Source: Mycolicibacterium aubagnense (GTDB taxonomy: Bacteria; Actinomycetota; Actinomycetes; Mycobacteriales; Mycobacteriaceae). Taken from it: a DNA stretch of 64,000 nt. A program made the translations under genes and the position numbers. The DNA is taken from positions 186,001 through 250,000 of the forward strand of contig NZ_AP022577.1 of NCBI RefSeq assembly GCF_010730955.1. Reading direction: 5' to 3'. How positions within the stretch are numbered: the first letter of the stretch is position 1; each line of letters starts with the position of its first letter. Below, one piece after another: positions 15,018 to 25,357 of this stretch. Below the pieces are notes generated by a model. The model saw only the letters and a program-made list of their open reading frames with translations, searched no databases and was not told the DNA's origin.

Positions 15018-16514
15018 GTGGCCGTCCAGCCCGAAACCATCGACCGTTCGACCATCGTTCACACCGTCGCGGGCGCCCTCCGGGGCACCACCGAAGGCAG
15101 CGTGCACGTATGGCGGGGCGTCGGCTACGCCGAGCAGCCCGTCGGCCCGTTGCGGTTCCGCGCTCCGCAGCCGCTGATCCCATGGATCGGCATTCGCGAC
15201 GCCATCGACCACGGACCCATCCCGCCGCAGGGCAAGTCGTTCGTCGGTGGCGGGCGCGACGACCCCAAGATGCGGGATGAAGCCTGCCTGACCGTGACGG
15301 TGTGGTCACCCGATGTCACGGGTTCGCTGCCGGTGATGGTGTGGATTCCCGGCGGTGCGTTCGTGTTCGGGGCCGGCCAGCTACAGCTGTACAACGGCTC
15401 CCGGCTGGCGGCCAACGGCGATGTGGTGGTCGTCAACGTCACCTACCGGCTCGGCGTGTTCGGCGGCTTCGAACTCGGCGATCTTGGTCCGGGATTCGAC
15501 GACAACCTGTGCTTGCGGGACCAGATCGCGGCGCTGCAATGGGTGCGCGACAACATTGCGGCATTCGGTGGGAATCCCGACCAGGTCACCGTGTTCGGCG
15601 AATCTGCGGGTGCCACGTCGGTGCTGGCGCTGCTGGCCAGTCCCGCCGCCGACGGGCTGTTCGGCCGGGCCATCGCGCAGAGCCCGGCGTTGCCGCTCAT
15701 CGCCGACCGCGAAACCCGGGCGCGGCAGGCTCACGAATTCGTGCGCCGTCTGGACGTCGGCGTCGATGAAATCATCGCGCTGCCGCAGCGCCAACTACGC
15801 CGCGCCGCCGGCCAGCTGCAGGGAGAAAGTGCCGCCAACAGCCCGAAGTTGGCCTACGGGCTGACCTACGGTGTCGACCTGCTGCCGGCACATCCGGTGA
15901 CGGCCGCCCGGGCCGGGGCGGTGGCGAAGGTGCCGTTGATCGTCGGCACCAACAGCCGCGAGGCGTCGATGTTCGCCTGGGGGAGGCCGCCGATGCTGCC
16001 CACCACGGTGCCGATGGTCGACGACTATTTCGCGCGTATCGTGCCGGAGTCCAAAGATGTTGTGCTGCAGGCCTATCCGAGCTATCCCCGCCGCCGGGCG
16101 CTGATCGCGATCGGCTCCGACGTCATGTTCGGCGCGCCGACGTGGGCCTTCGCGGACGCCTACAGCCGGCACGCGCCGACGCACGTCTACCGGTTCGACC
16201 ACACCACCTGGACGCTCAAAGTGCTGGGCCTCGGCGCGACGCACGGCAGCGAGATCGTGCACATTCAGCACAGCTACGGTTCGTATCTGGGCCGGATGCT
16301 GCACCCGCTGGGGCGTCAGGTGCAGCCGTCGGTGGGCCGGCGCATGCAGCGCACGTGGCTGGATTTCGCGACCCGCTCGGACGGCATGGCGGACTGGCCG
16401 GCATACGACACCGACCGCCGGGCCACCCGGGTCATCGGTTCGATGCGTGACGAGACCATTGACGACCCCGACCAGGTGCGACGTGCGGTCTGGGAAGGGC
16501 TCTACGCGCCGTAG
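15018..16514 (+). CDS. Type B carboxylesterase
   Basis: A 498-residue carboxylesterase/lipase of the type B (cholinesterase-like) family. The oxyanion segment PGGAFVFGAG starts at about 111, the nucleophile elbow is GESAG at 194-198 (Ser196), and the acid and His of the triad are expected in the NSREASMF region and near ATHGSEIVH. There is no signal peptide, so it likely acts inside the cell on esters or carbamates. GTG 15018 after AGGAT is chosen over the TTG at 14988. It overlaps the convergent SRPBCC gene by 13 bp at its 3' end. Confidence 0.87.
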   Translation: MAVQPETIDRSTIVHTVAGALRGTTEGSVHVWRGVGYAEQPVGPLRFRAPQPLIPWIGIRDAIDHGPIPPQGKSFVGGGRDDPKMRDEACLTVTVWSPDVTGSLPVMVWIPGGAFVFGAGQLQLYNGSRLAANGDVVVVNVTYRLGVFGGFELGDLGPGFDDNLCLRDQIAALQWVRDNIAAFGGNPDQVTVFGESAGATSVLALLASPAADGLFGRAIAQSPALPLIADRETRARQAHEFVRRLDVGVDEIIALPQRQLRRAAGQLQGESAANSPKLAYGLTYGVDLLPAHPVTAARAGAVAKVPLIVGTNSREASMFAWGRPPMLPTTVPMVDDYFARIVPESKDVVLQAYPSYPRRRALIAIGSDVMFGAPTWAFADAYSRHAPTHVYRFDHTTWTLKVLGLGATHGSEIVHIQHSYGSYLGRMLHPLGRQVQPSVGRRMQRTWLDFATRSDGMADWPAYDTDRRATRVIGSMRDETIDDPDQVRRAVWEGLYAP

Positions 16515-17017
16515 CGTTCGTCCCCGTAGCGTTCGCCACAGTAGCGGCGCAGGTTGTGCAGGAACCGCTGGAACAGCCACGCCATCACGGGCCGGCCGGC
16601 TCGCATGCCCAGCTCACCGGCGAGACCGTTCGGCTTCATGGCCATCACCCACGTCAGGTGGCAGCCATCCGCGGTCTCTTCGACGGTATAGCCCTCGGCG
16701 AAGGCCGAAAGCATGTTCGAGGTGCTGGTGTTGAATCGGAAAGCCATGTAGGAGAACGGTTCCCAGCCGATGAACTCCTCGTCGCCGACGATGTGGCCGC
16801 GCATGGTCACCGTGCGGGTGGTGCCCACGCCGTACGGCTTCGGGCTGGTCCATTCCACGTTGGTGATCAACGTCGCCCAGTGCGGCCAGGCTGTCTCATC
16901 CGCGAAGACCTCGAACAGCTGCTCCGGCTTGATCGCCAGATCGACTTTGCTGACGAAGCGGAACGGTGCGCTGTCGATGAAATCCACGCCGACGCGTTCG
17001 CACTGGTAGGTCCTCAT
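16502..17017 (-). CDS. SRPBCC family protein (polyketide cyclase/lipid-transfer-like)
   Basis: A 171-residue START-like protein. FVSKVDLAIKPEQLFEVFADETAWPHWATLITNVEWTSP is the usual N-terminal strand-helix start of SRPBCC domains, followed by alternating strands (GTTRTVTMRG, EPFSYMAFRF, GCHLTWVMAM) and a long C-terminal helix. Such folds bind hydrophobic ligands; no function is assigned. The start region is unusual: ATG 17017 has only a weak AGGGTG site, and this is buried in the 12-bp stem at 17019-17047. Confidence 0.85.
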   Translation of the reverse strand: MRTYQCERVGVDFIDSAPFRFVSKVDLAIKPEQLFEVFADETAWPHWATLITNVEWTSPKPYGVGTTRTVTMRGHIVGDEEFIGWEPFSYMAFRFNTSTSNMLSAFAEGYTVEETADGCHLTWVMAMKPNGLAGELGMRAGRPVMAWLFQRFLHNLRRYCGERYGDERYGA

Positions 17018-17018
17018 G

Positions 17019-17047
17019 AGTAGACACCCTAGAGCAGGGTGTCTACT
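17019..17047. terminator. Perfect 12-bp inverted repeat between MPT63-like and SRPBCC genes
   Basis: AGTAGACACCCT (17019-17030) pairs with AGGGTGTCTACT (17036-17047) around AGAGC. It begins 3 nt past the MPT63-like stop and ends 1 nt before the SRPBCC start codon. It could end transcription of the first gene, be a repressor operator, or block ribosome access to the second gene. The type is uncertain. Confidence 0.6.
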
Positions 17048-17050
17048 AAC

Positions 17051-17515
17051 TCACGGGGTCCAGACCATCAGGTCCTCCATGCCGTTGTTCATCGTTACCG
17101 TCGTGGGTGCGGGGCCTGTGACGTCGAAGTGGATCTTTCCGGTCGATTGCCCGCCCTGCGGGATGGTCGCGCCGCTGATGTTGACCGGGCTGGCCACCAT
17201 CCACAGCACGCGGTAGCTGGCCTGGTTGGGCGCGACAGCGTTGAACTGTGAAACACCGGGGGTCACCGGGCCGCTGAGCGCGCGGACGGTGGCCGTGGCC
17301 TCCCACAGCTTTCCGGCGACCGGATAGCCCGGCATGACATCGGAGCTCGGCTTGAGGTCCGAGACCCGCCAGCTCAGTTGAACCTGACCGACCGTATCGG
17401 TCATCGTCATGGTGCTGCCGAGCTTGCCGACGAGTGGATAGCCGGCCGACGCGATCGGCGCACCGGCGATGCCGATGACCGAGAGAACCGCAACAGCTGT
17501 TCCGGTGACTTTCAC
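17051..17515 (-). CDS. Secreted MPT63 family protein
   Basis: A 154-residue exported protein. The GTG at 17515 follows an excellent GAGGAGG site and gives a signal peptide (KVTGTAVAVLSVIGIAGAPIASA) with cleavage near residue 24; the longer frame starting at 17551 would spoil it. The mature part (YPLVGKLGSTMTMTDTVGQVQLSWRVSDLKPS...) matches the MPT63/DUF1942 immunoglobulin-like beta sandwich, repeating the YP-x-x-GKL element twice. MPT63 is a secreted antigen of unknown role. The perfect dyad at 17019-17047 lies right behind the stop. Confidence 0.88.
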   Translation of the reverse strand: MKVTGTAVAVLSVIGIAGAPIASAGYPLVGKLGSTMTMTDTVGQVQLSWRVSDLKPSSDVMPGYPVAGKLWEATATVRALSGPVTPGVSQFNAVAPNQASYRVLWMVASPVNISGATIPQGGQSTGKIHFDVTGPAPTTVTMNNGMEDLMVWTP

Positions 17516-17624
17516 TTCTGCCTCCTCGAACGTTTTTGTATGCCCTGTCAATTACGGATTACCACTGAAGAGCGCTGATGGGAATAGGATCCGGAACTAG
17601 ACCGACGTGAACGAGGCAGACCCA

Positions 17625-18278
17625 ATGTCTACGCGAAACCAGGTATCGAGGCGCATCTTTCGTAACCGCACGCAGGCGGGGCGCGTGCTGGCCGGTCTGC
17701 TGACGGCGTACCGCGGCAGACGCGATGTCGTCGTGCTCGGTCTGGCCCGCGGTGGCGTCCCCGTCGCGCGGGAAATCGCCGAAGCGCTCGGCGCGCCGCT
17801 GGACGCACTGATCATTCGCAAGCTGGGCGTCCCCGGTCACGAGGAGTACGCCATGGGCGCGCTCGGCGGCGGTGGTCACATCGTCGTCAATCAGGATGTG
17901 GTTGGGCCACTGCATATTTCGCGGCAGACGCTCACCGAGGTCGCGGAGGCCGAGGGTCGCGAATTGCGGCGGCGTGAAGCGGACTACCGCCGCGGCCGGC
18001 CACCACCGGACGTGATCGGGCGGACCGTGATCCTGGTCGACGACGGCATGGCCACCGGAGCCAGCATGCGGGTGGCGGCCGAGGTGGTGCGCGCGAGCGG
18101 CCCGCGGATGCTGGTGGTCGCGGTCCCGGTGGCTGCCGAGTCGGCGTGCCGGCAGCTCACCGGAATCGTCGACGAGATCGTCTGTGCCGACATGCCGACG
18201 CCGTTCGCGGCCGTCGGGGAGTCTTACCACGATTTCGGCCAGGTCAGCGACGCCGAGGTGCGCCGGCTGCTGCGTTAA
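17625..18278 (+). CDS. Phosphoribosyltransferase domain protein
   Basis: A 217-residue type I phosphoribosyltransferase fold. The PRPP motif [13 protein letters not shown] is at about 135-147; the N-terminal [12 protein letters not shown] and [23 protein letters not shown] segments are typical of the stand-alone PRTase group found in mycobacteria. No purine/pyrimidine specificity hood is recognisable, so the substrate is open; a predicted role in nucleotide salvage or stress is only inference. ATG 17625 with GAGG upstream is chosen; GTG 17607 in frame is possible. It overlaps the convergent reductase gene by 4 bp. Confidence 0.85.
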   Translation: MSTRNQVSRRIFRNRTQAGRVLAGLLTAYRGRRDVVVLGLARGGVPVAREIAEALGAPLDALIIRKLGVPGHEEYAMGALGGGGHIVVNQDVVGPLHISRQTLTEVAEAEGRELRRREADYRRGRPPPDVIGRTVILVDDGMATGASMRVAAEVVRASGPRMLVVAVPVAAESACRQLTGIVDEIVCADMPTPFAAVGESYHDFGQVSDAEVRRLLR

Positions 18279-19165
18279 CCCGGGCCGTCACTCGCCGCGG
18301 CCAGCAGTGGCACCAGGATGTCGCTGATCGGGGTGGCGATGCCGTGCACGGCGGCCTTGCGCTGAATGACGCCGTTGCGGATGTCCCATTCCAGCGGACG
18401 GCCTGCTTCGCGATCGATCAGCATCGAGGTCGCCATGTCGGTGGGCGCCTGCGCGAGCATGTCGGCGATCTCATCGACCACGCTGTCGGGAAGCGTCGCG
18501 CCCTCGGCTCGCGCGACGGAAAGGCATTCGTCCAGATAACGACGGGCCACCGCGGCGACGTCGTCGCGCCGGAACATCCCCGAACGGCGCCCGGACAGGA
18601 CCATGAAACCCACCACCGCATTGACGAGCAGCTTGCGCCACGCGGCACTGAGGAAGTCCGCGTCCAATTCGATGTCGATCCCGCTGCCGTCCAGCGCCGC
18701 CGCCAGGCGGGTCGCGGCCGGAACATCGGGCAGGACCACCCGCGGTGCGGTGCGCACCTGCACCCAGCCGTCGGGTTGGGTTTCCGCGGCGATCCAGATC
18801 GCCGCAGGTACGACCGCGGATTCGGGACAGTAGGGCCGCAGGCGGTCGGCCTGCTCGACACCGTTCTGTAGTGCGCAGACGATGGTGTCTTTGCCGCACA
18901 AGCCGGCCAGCCACGGAGCGGCATCGGCGTACTGGGTGTCCTTGACCGCCAGCAGTACGACGTCGACCGGGCCGGTGACGGTTTGGGGATCGGTGTGTAC
19001 CGGGCCCGGTACGACGATCGGCTCGGCGCCGTCGACCCGGACCTCGATCTGCTCCCGGGCGGTCCGCCCGCACAGCACCACCTCGCGACCCGCTGCGTAC
19101 AGCAGTGCGGCGATGGTCGATCCGATGGCGCCTGGTCCTACGAGGGCAAAGCTCACTGTCGCCAA
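18275..19165 (-). CDS. 2-dehydropantoate 2-reductase-like oxidoreductase (ApbA/PanE family)
   Basis: A 296-residue NADPH-dependent reductase of the ketopantoate reductase family. Nucleotide motif GPGAIGS at 9-15; the substrate domain has [22 protein letters not shown] (catalytic Lys context) and [21 protein letters not shown] near the C-terminus. In coenzyme A synthesis PanE makes pantoate, but mycobacteria have several paralogues and this one sits next to aspS as Rv2573 does, not with pan genes, so the true substrate is uncertain. Confidence 0.85.
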   Translation of the reverse strand: MATVSFALVGPGAIGSTIAALLYAAGREVVLCGRTAREQIEVRVDGAEPIVVPGPVHTDPQTVTGPVDVVLLAVKDTQYADAAPWLAGLCGKDTIVCALQNGVEQADRLRPYCPESAVVPAAIWIAAETQPDGWVQVRTAPRVVLPDVPAATRLAAALDGSGIDIELDADFLSAAWRKLLVNAVVGFMVLSGRRSGMFRRDDVAAVARRYLDECLSVARAEGATLPDSVVDEIADMLAQAPTDMATSMLIDREAGRPLEWDIRNGVIQRKAAVHGIATPISDILVPLLAAASDGPG

Positions 19166-19227
19166 AATACCGGTCGAGGCGCCCCTTTAGACTTAGCGAT
19201 CGAATCCAGACGTCTTGAGGAGATTTC

Positions 19228-21018
19228 GTGTTGCGCAGCCACGCCGCCGGTTCGTTGCGGTCCACCGACGCCGGCCAGACGGTGACCCTCGCCGGATGGG
19301 TGGCGCGCCGGCGCGACCACGGCGGCGTCATCTTCATCGACCTGCGCGACGCCTCCGGGGTCTCCCAGGTGGTGTTCCGTGACGCCGCGGTGCTGGAGCA
19401 GGCGCATCGGCTGCGCGCCGAGTTCTGCGTCCAGGTGACCGGCGTCGTCGAGGTGCGCCCGGAAGGCAATGCCAACAAGGACATCGCGACCGGTGACATC
19501 GAGGTGAATGCGGTGGCGCTCACTGTGTTGTCCGAGAGCGCCCCGCTGCCGTTCCAGCTCGACGAGACGCCGGGCGAGGAAGCCCGCCTGAAGTACCGCT
19601 ACCTGGACCTGCGCCGGGAAGGCCCGGGTAACGCGATTCGCTTGCGCGCCAAGGTCAACGCAGCGGCCCGCGCGGTGCTCGACAAGCAGGACTTCATCGA
19701 GATCGAGACGCCGACCATGACCCGGTCGACGCCTGAGGGCGCCCGTGACTTCCTGGTGCCCGCCCGCCTGCAGCCGGGCTCGTTCTACGCGCTGCCGCAG
19801 AGCCCGCAGCTGTTCAAGCAGCTGCTCATGGTGGCCGGCATGGAGCGCTACTACCAGATTGCCCGCTGCTACCGCGACGAGGATTTCCGCGCCGACCGCC
19901 AGCCCGAGTTCACCCAGCTGGACCTCGAGATGAGCTTCGTGGGCGCCGACGACGTCATGGGCGTCGCCGAAGCGGTGCTGGCGGCACTGTGGAAGTTGAT
20001 CGACGTCGACCTGCCGCTGCCGCTGCCGCGCATCAGCTACGACGAGGCCATGCGCCGCTTCGGTTCGGACAAGCCGGACCTGCGCTTCGCCGTCGAGCTG
20101 GTTGAGTGCACGGACTACTTCAAGGAGACCCCGTTCCGGGTGTTCCAGGCGCCCTACGTGGGCGCGGTCGTCATGCCGGGTGGTGCGTCACAGCCGCGCC
20201 GCACGCTCGACGGCTGGCAGGAGTTCGCCAAGCAGCGCGGCCACAAGGGCCTGGCCTACGTGCTCGTGGGCGAGGACGGCGAGCTGGGCGGCCCGGTGGC
20301 CAAGAACCTCACCGACGCCGAGCGAGCTGGTCTGGCCGAGCACGTCGGCGCGAAGGTGGGGGACTGCATCTTCTTCGCGGCCGGTCCGGCCAAGGGTGCC
20401 CGTGCCCTGCTCGGTGCCACCCGCATCGAGATCGCCAAGCGCCTCGACCTGATCGATCCCAACGCCTGGGCGTTCACCTGGGTGGTGGACTGGCCGATGT
20501 TCGAGTCCGCCGATGCGGCGACGGCCTCGGGCGACGTCGCCGTCGGTTCGGGTGCCTGGACTGCCATGCACCATGCCTTCACCGCGCCCACCCCCGAGTC
20601 GGAGGCGACCTTCGACACCGATCCCGGCGCTGCACTGTCCGACGCTTACGACATCGTCTGCAACGGCAACGAAATCGGCGGCGGCTCGATCCGCATCCAC
20701 CGCCGCGACGTCCAGGAGCGGGTGTTCGCGATGATGGGTATCGACCATGACGAGGCCCAGGAGAAATTCGGATTCCTGCTGGACGCCTTCGCCTTTGGCG
20801 CGCCGCCGCACGGTGGTCTGGCCTTCGGCTGGGACCGGATTGTAGCGCTGCTGGCTGGGATGGACTCGATTCGCGAGGTCATCGCGTTCCCGAAGTCCGG
20901 CGGCGGCGTCGACCCGCTGACCGAAGCCCCGGCGCCGATCACCGCGCAGCAGCGCAAGGAGTCGGGCATCGACTTCAAGCCCGAAGCCAAGTCAGAAGCC
21001 AAGGCCGAGGCTAAGTAG
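19228..21018 (+). CDS. aspS: Aspartyl-tRNA(Asp/Asn) synthetase
   Basis: A class II aminoacyl-tRNA synthetase, 596 residues, bacterial type. An N-terminal OB-fold anticodon domain ([23 protein letters not shown]) is followed by the catalytic core: motif 2 [27 protein letters not shown], the inserted GAD domain (about 300-420) and motif 3 [16 protein letters not shown] 19228 follows GAGGAG. Mycobacterial AspRS is generally non-discriminating and also charges tRNA-Asn for the transamidation route. The C-terminus carries an unusual short Lys/Glu tail ([12 protein letters not shown]). It overlaps the convergent fusion gene by 8 bp. Confidence 0.97.
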   Translation: MLRSHAAGSLRSTDAGQTVTLAGWVARRRDHGGVIFIDLRDASGVSQVVFRDAAVLEQAHRLRAEFCVQVTGVVEVRPEGNANKDIATGDIEVNAVALTVLSESAPLPFQLDETPGEEARLKYRYLDLRREGPGNAIRLRAKVNAAARAVLDKQDFIEIETPTMTRSTPEGARDFLVPARLQPGSFYALPQSPQLFKQLLMVAGMERYYQIARCYRDEDFRADRQPEFTQLDLEMSFVGADDVMGVAEAVLAALWKLIDVDLPLPLPRISYDEAMRRFGSDKPDLRFAVELVECTDYFKETPFRVFQAPYVGAVVMPGGASQPRRTLDGWQEFAKQRGHKGLAYVLVGEDGELGGPVAKNLTDAERAGLAEHVGAKVGDCIFFAAGPAKGARALLGATRIEIAKRLDLIDPNAWAFTWVVDWPMFESADAATASGDVAVGSGAWTAMHHAFTAPTPESEATFDTDPGAALSDAYDIVCNGNEIGGGSIRIHRRDVQERVFAMMGIDHDEAQEKFGFLLDAFAFGAPPHGGLAFGWDRIVALLAGMDSIREVIAFPKSGGGVDPLTEAPAPITAQQRKESGIDFKPEAKSEAKAEAK

Positions 21019-23563
21019 TCAAGAACCTCCGCAGCGCCGCGGCCATCTGGTCGCGGATGGGTTCTCCCGACACGACCATGCCGACCATCGTCGTCGACAG
21101 GTGCGTGTGGCCGCGGGCTTGCACGTGCTCGGTCGGCACCCCCGCTCCGGCCAGCGCGGCGGCGTAGGCGTTGCCTTCGTCTCGGAGCGGGTCGAACTCA
21201 CACGTCACCACCATCGACGGTGGCAGGCCGGCGAGGTCGCCGCGCAGCGGGGCCCGGCGCGGATCGTCGGCGGGGCCGCCGTAGTGCTCATCGAACCACT
21301 GCATGAGTGGTGTGGTGAGCCCGTAGCCGTCGGCGTTCTCCTCGTAGGACGGGTACGGCTGCGCGTCGGTCACCGGCGTCAGCAGAAGTTGCCCGCTGAG
21401 GTGCGGGCCGCCGTGATCGCGGGCCCACTGGCACACGCCGGCGGCGATGTTGCCGCCGGCGCTCCATCCGGCGACCGCCAACCGGTGGGGAAGTCCACCG
21501 AGGGCGCCGGCGTTGTCGGCGACCCACTGCAGGGCGGCGATACCGTCCTCGACGGCCGCGGGGAACGGATGCTCCGGGGCGTGCCGGTAGTTCATCGAGA
21601 TGACCAGGGCATCGGCCCGCACGCACAGGTCGCGGCACAGCGGATCGTCGGACGTCGCGTCACCCAGTACCCAGCCGCCGCCGTGGAAGTAGACGAGGAC
21701 CGGGTGTGGCCGGGGCGTCGCCGGACGGTACAGCCGGTAGTCGAGTTCGCCTGCGGCACCGGGGAATCGGCCGTCGATGAGCTCGCCGACGTCCGGACCC
21801 GGCGGCCGGGCGGCATTCGCCTCGACCATGGTGGCGCGCGCCACGTCGACCGGAAGTGATTCCAGTGGAGGCGGATTCATCGCCGCCACCATGTCCAGCA
21901 CCATCTGGACGTCGGGTTGCAGCCGCCGGACCACACCGTCGTGGCATTGCGAACCGTGGGGGCCGGTCAGCTGAAAACCGAGGTAGTCCTGGCTGACGAC
22001 GTCGGCGCAGGCGGCGGCATAGAAGTCGACGCCCGCGGCGTACGGCATGAAGACCCGAGCCTTGCCGGGGATGTTGGCGCCGACGTACCACGAATTCGCT
22101 TGCGGGAACATCGTGATGGCGCCCGCGTCGGCGACGTGCTGCATCCAGCCGGCTTCGGCGGTCGGCGTCGGTTCGATGGTGTCGAAACCATGCGCACGCA
22201 GATACGCCATCGCGCCGACGACGAGTTCGACGTGCTGCTCGATGGACACCGCCATGTTGGACAGCACCGACGGACTGCCCGGTCCGGTGATGAGGAACAG
22301 GTTCGGGAACCCGGTGGTGGTGAGGCCGAGGTAGGTCGACGGCCCTTGTGCCCATTTGTCTTTCAGTGCGAGTCCGTCGCGCCCGGCGATGTCGATGGCC
22401 GTCACCGCGCCGGTGATGGCGTCGAAGCCCGTGGCGAACACCAGCGCGTCGAGACCGAAGGACTCACCTACGGTCTTGACGCCGGTTTCGCTGACCCCGA
22501 CCAACGGCTGGGTCCGCAGGTCGACGAGGCGCACATGGGGCTCGTTGAACGTCGCATAGTAGTCGGTGTCGAGGCACAGGCGTTTCGCTCCGACCGGATA
22601 GTCATTGGGGCACAACAGTTCTGCGGTCCGCGGATCGTGCACGGCCGCGCGGATCTTGTCGCGGACGAAGTCGGCGAACGACTCGTTGGCTGCCGGGTTG
22701 CTCATCAGGTCCGAGAACACGTTGAGCGTTTCCAGTAGTTCGCCGATCTGCCAGGCCCGTTCGTAGCGCTGCTGGCGGTAGGCCGCGGGCACCGCGAACG
22801 TCGGGATCAGCGTGCGCTCCTGCGGTACCCCGCCGAACGAGGCCCGCGCCGCGGCCCGGTAGGCCGGCTCGTCGGCCAGTGCATGCAGCTTTTCCGCCGA
22901 CACCGGCCCGTTGTGGGCCGGGATGGAGAAGCACGGCGTGCGCTGGAAGACGGTCAGTTGTGCGGCCTGCGCGGCGATCAACGGAATCGATTGGATGCCA
23001 GACGATCCCGTGCCGATCACCCCGACCCGCTTGCCGGTGAAGTCGACCGGTTCGTGGGGCCAGCGGTGGGTGTGGAACGTTTCGCCTGTGAAGGTTTCGA
23101 TGCCGGGGATATCGGGTTCTTTGGGTATCGACAGGCAGCCCGTGGCCATCACCAGGTGACGGCACGTGACGTCGTCGCCGTAGTCGGTGCGCACGCGCCA
23201 GGTTCCGTCGGTCCAGTGCGCGCCGGTGACGCGGGTGCCGAGCGCAATGTCGCGGCGCAGGTCGAACTTGTCGGCGACGTGGCCCAGGTAGCGCAGAATC
23301 TCCGGCTGGGTGGCGTACTTCTCCGACCACTGCCAGTCCCGGTGCCAGTCGGGGTCGAAGCTGAACATGTAGTCAAGGCTGGGGATGTCGACCCGCGCGC
23401 CCGGATACCGATTCCAGTACCAGGTGCCGCCGATGTCGTTGCCGGCCTCGAAGACGCGAGCTGAGAAGCCGTGCTTGCGCAGTTCGTATATCAGGTACAG
23501 GCCGGCGAACCCGGCTCCGACCACGACGGCGTCGACGCCTGTGGTGTGGCCTTGTGGCGTCAT
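21011..23563 (-). CDS. Baeyer-Villiger-type monooxygenase fused to alpha/beta hydrolase
   Basis: An 850-residue two-domain protein. Residues 1 to about 545 are a class B flavin monooxygenase: FAD site [18 protein letters not shown] (about 13-30) with [15 protein letters not shown], an intact Baeyer-Villiger fingerprint [12 protein letters not shown], and NADP site [12 protein letters not shown]. Residues about 580-850 are an HSL-type hydrolase: oxyanion HGGGWVLGD and nucleophile GWSAGGN, with the Asp and His near FDPLRDEGN and GHTHLS. One chain could turn a ketone into an ester or lactone and hydrolyse it. The ATG at 23563 follows CGGAGG and is preferred to the upstream start at 23611. Confidence 0.92.
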   Translation of the reverse strand: MTPQGHTTGVDAVVVGAGFAGLYLIYELRKHGFSARVFEAGNDIGGTWYWNRYPGARVDIPSLDYMFSFDPDWHRDWQWSEKYATQPEILRYLGHVADKFDLRRDIALGTRVTGAHWTDGTWRVRTDYGDDVTCRHLVMATGCLSIPKEPDIPGIETFTGETFHTHRWPHEPVDFTGKRVGVIGTGSSGIQSIPLIAAQAAQLTVFQRTPCFSIPAHNGPVSAEKLHALADEPAYRAAARASFGGVPQERTLIPTFAVPAAYRQQRYERAWQIGELLETLNVFSDLMSNPAANESFADFVRDKIRAAVHDPRTAELLCPNDYPVGAKRLCLDTDYYATFNEPHVRLVDLRTQPLVGVSETGVKTVGESFGLDALVFATGFDAITGAVTAIDIAGRDGLALKDKWAQGPSTYLGLTTTGFPNLFLITGPGSPSVLSNMAVSIEQHVELVVGAMAYLRAHGFDTIEPTPTAEAGWMQHVADAGAITMFPQANSWYVGANIPGKARVFMPYAAGVDFYAAACADVVSQDYLGFQLTGPHGSQCHDGVVRRLQPDVQMVLDMVAAMNPPPLESLPVDVARATMVEANAARPPGPDVGELIDGRFPGAAGELDYRLYRPATPRPHPVLVYFHGGGWVLGDATSDDPLCRDLCVRADALVISMNYRHAPEHPFPAAVEDGIAALQWVADNAGALGGLPHRLAVAGWSAGGNIAAGVCQWARDHGGPHLSGQLLLTPVTDAQPYPSYEENADGYGLTTPLMQWFDEHYGGPADDPRRAPLRGDLAGLPPSMVVTCEFDPLRDEGNAYAAALAGAGVPTEHVQARGHTHLSTTMVGMVVSGEPIRDQMAAALRRFLTT

Positions 23564-23640
23564 CTGCACCTCCGTCAATACCACGCAAGTATCGCGCCGG
23601 GACGGGAACATTTGGGCCGCTTTAGGCGGTTGGGTCAGTC

Positions 23641-24072
23641 ATGACCGAATTCACGGACGCCGCGTCCTTCCACGCCTTCAACGCCGCCATCGTCGACGAG
23701 TTCCGCGCCAACGGCGGCAAGGTGGGTGGACAGTTCGAGGGCGGCAACCTGCTGCTGTTGCACACCACGGGTGCCAAGTCGGGGCAGCCGCGGATGTCGC
23801 CGCTGGCGTACCTGCCGGTCGACGGCAAGATCATCATCGTCGGCTCGAAGGCCGGCGCAGACACCCATCCCGACTGGGTCCACAACCTCCGCGCCAACCC
23901 GGCCGCGCACATCGAGATCGGCACCGATTCCTACGAGGTCGTCGCCCGCGAACTGCCCGATGACGAGCGCGAGGCCACGTATCCGCTCGTCACGGCCGTG
24001 GCCCCCGTCTTCGCCGACTACCAGGCGAAGACGGCGCGCGTCATTCCGCTGTTCGAGCTGGTTCGCGCCTGA
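23641..24072 (+). CDS. Deazaflavin (F420)-dependent nitroreductase family protein
   Basis: A 143-residue protein of the Ddn/FDOR-A type split beta-barrel family. Hallmarks are NLLLLHTTGAKSGQPRMSPLAY (strand plus the T-G-[AR]-K-S-G cofactor phosphate loop), GSKAGADTHPDWVHNLRANPAAHIEIG and a C-terminal VIPLFELVR. Family members bind F420H2 and reduce quinones, coumarin-like rings or nitro drugs such as PA-824; the physiological role is protection from oxidative stress. It starts with ATG 23641 and is divergent from the fusion gene, sharing a 77-bp intergenic region. Confidence 0.92.
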   Translation: MTEFTDAASFHAFNAAIVDEFRANGGKVGGQFEGGNLLLLHTTGAKSGQPRMSPLAYLPVDGKIIIVGSKAGADTHPDWVHNLRANPAAHIEIGTDSYEVVARELPDDEREATYPLVTAVAPVFADYQAKTARVIPLFELVRA

Positions 24073-24076
24073 GGCG

Positions 24077-25261
24077 CTACAGCCGCTCGATGATGGTGGC
24101 GTTCGCCATGCCGCCACCCTCGCACATCACCTGCAGCCCGTAGCGTCCGCCGCGCTGATCGAGGGCGTTGACCAGGGTGCTCATGATGCGCGCGCCGCTG
24201 GCGCCGAGTGGGTGGCCGATGGCGATGGCGCCGCCGTTGACGTTCGTCTTGGCGAGATCAGCACCGATATCGGCGGCCCACGCCAGCACGACGGGCGCGA
24301 ACGCCTCGTTCACCTCGAACAGGTCGATGTCGGACAGCGACAGGCCGGAGCGGGAGAGCACCTTCGCGGTCGCCGGGATGACGCCGGTCAGCATGTACAA
24401 CGGATCCGAGCCGACCGCGGTCATGGTGTGGATGCGGGCCAACGGCTCAAGGCCGTGGCTGCGGGCGAAGGCGCCGCTGGTGATCATGACCGCGGCGCTG
24501 CCGTCGGACAGCGGCGACGAGTTGCCGGGCGTGATCTCCCAACGGATTTGCGGGAAACGTGCGCCGTAGGCGTCGCTGTAAAACGCGGGCTTCAATCCGG
24601 ACAGTGACTCCACGGAAGTGCCGGGCCGGATGGTCTCGTCGGTGGTCAGGCCGGCCACCGGCACCAGTTCGTTGTCGAACAGCCCGTCCTTGGCGGCCCG
24701 CGCCGCCTTCTCGTGGCTGGCGGCGGAGAACTCATCGAGTTGGGCGCGCGAGAAGTTCCACCGCGCGGCGATCAACTCGGCGCTGATGCCCTGGGGGACA
24801 AGACCTTCGGGATAGCGCTCGGCCATGCCGACGCCGAACGGGTTGCTGCCGGGCAGCACGGCCGCGCCCATCGGGACCCGGGACATCGACTCGACGCCGG
24901 CGGCGATCACCGCGTCGTACGACCCGGCGAGCACGCCCTGTGCGGCAAACGAGATGGCCTGCTGCGAGCTGCCGCACTGCCGGTCCACGGTGGTGCCGGG
25001 CACGCTCTCGGGGAAACCCGCGCCCAGCACGGCGTTACGGGCGATGTTGGCCGCCTGATCGCCGGCTTGCGTGACCGCACCGGCGATGACGTCGTCGACC
25101 AGTGCGGGATCGACGCCCGTGCGGTCCACGACCGACCGCAGGCTGTGGGCCAGCAGATCGGCGGGAAGAACGTCGTGCAACGCGCCGCTCGCTTTGCCCT
25201 TGCCGACGGGCGTGCGTACGGCAGCCACGATGACGGCGTCGCGGTCTGTGTATCCGGACAT
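24077..25261 (-). CDS. Thiolase family protein (acetyl-CoA acyltransferase)
   Basis: A 394-residue thiolase. Nucleophile Cys96 in DRQCGSSQQA, the NEAFAPVVLAW segment with its catalytic His/Asn region, GGAIAIGHPLGASGAR, and the second catalytic Cys in CEGGG near the C-terminus: all residues needed for activity are present. It most likely cleaves 3-ketoacyl-CoA in beta-oxidation or a sterol/ketone pathway; the biosynthetic direction cannot be excluded. ATG 25261 follows CAGGAGG; longer upstream frames are shadows. The divergent HxlR gene is the likely regulator. Confidence 0.93.
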   Translation of the reverse strand: MSGYTDRDAVIVAAVRTPVGKGKASGALHDVLPADLLAHSLRSVVDRTGVDPALVDDVIAGAVTQAGDQAANIARNAVLGAGFPESVPGTTVDRQCGSSQQAISFAAQGVLAGSYDAVIAAGVESMSRVPMGAAVLPGSNPFGVGMAERYPEGLVPQGISAELIAARWNFSRAQLDEFSAASHEKAARAAKDGLFDNELVPVAGLTTDETIRPGTSVESLSGLKPAFYSDAYGARFPQIRWEITPGNSSPLSDGSAAVMITSGAFARSHGLEPLARIHTMTAVGSDPLYMLTGVIPATAKVLSRSGLSLSDIDLFEVNEAFAPVVLAWAADIGADLAKTNVNGGAIAIGHPLGASGARIMSTLVNALDQRGGRYGLQVMCEGGGMANATIIERL

Positions 25262-25284
25262 CAGAATCCTCCTGGAACTCCACG

Positions 25285-25328
25285 CTGAGTACTGCTTCCT
25301 ATACCCAGATGTAACACCTGAGTATGGC
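25285..25328. promoter_or_regulatory. Direct repeats in the thiolase/HxlR divergent promoter
   Basis: CTGAGTACTGC (25285-25295) and CTGAGTATGGC (25318-25328) are near-identical, offset by 33 bp, or about three helical turns, and centred in the 96-bp divergent region. Likely HxlR operator half-sites. Confidence 0.5.
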
Positions 25329-25357
25329 AAGAGCAACCCAGCGGTAGAGTGATTCGC

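Noticed and set aside
17526..17541. LexA-like half site TCGAACG upstream of the MPT63-like gene
   Set aside because: The second half (GTTCGA) is absent; a single half site is expected by chance.
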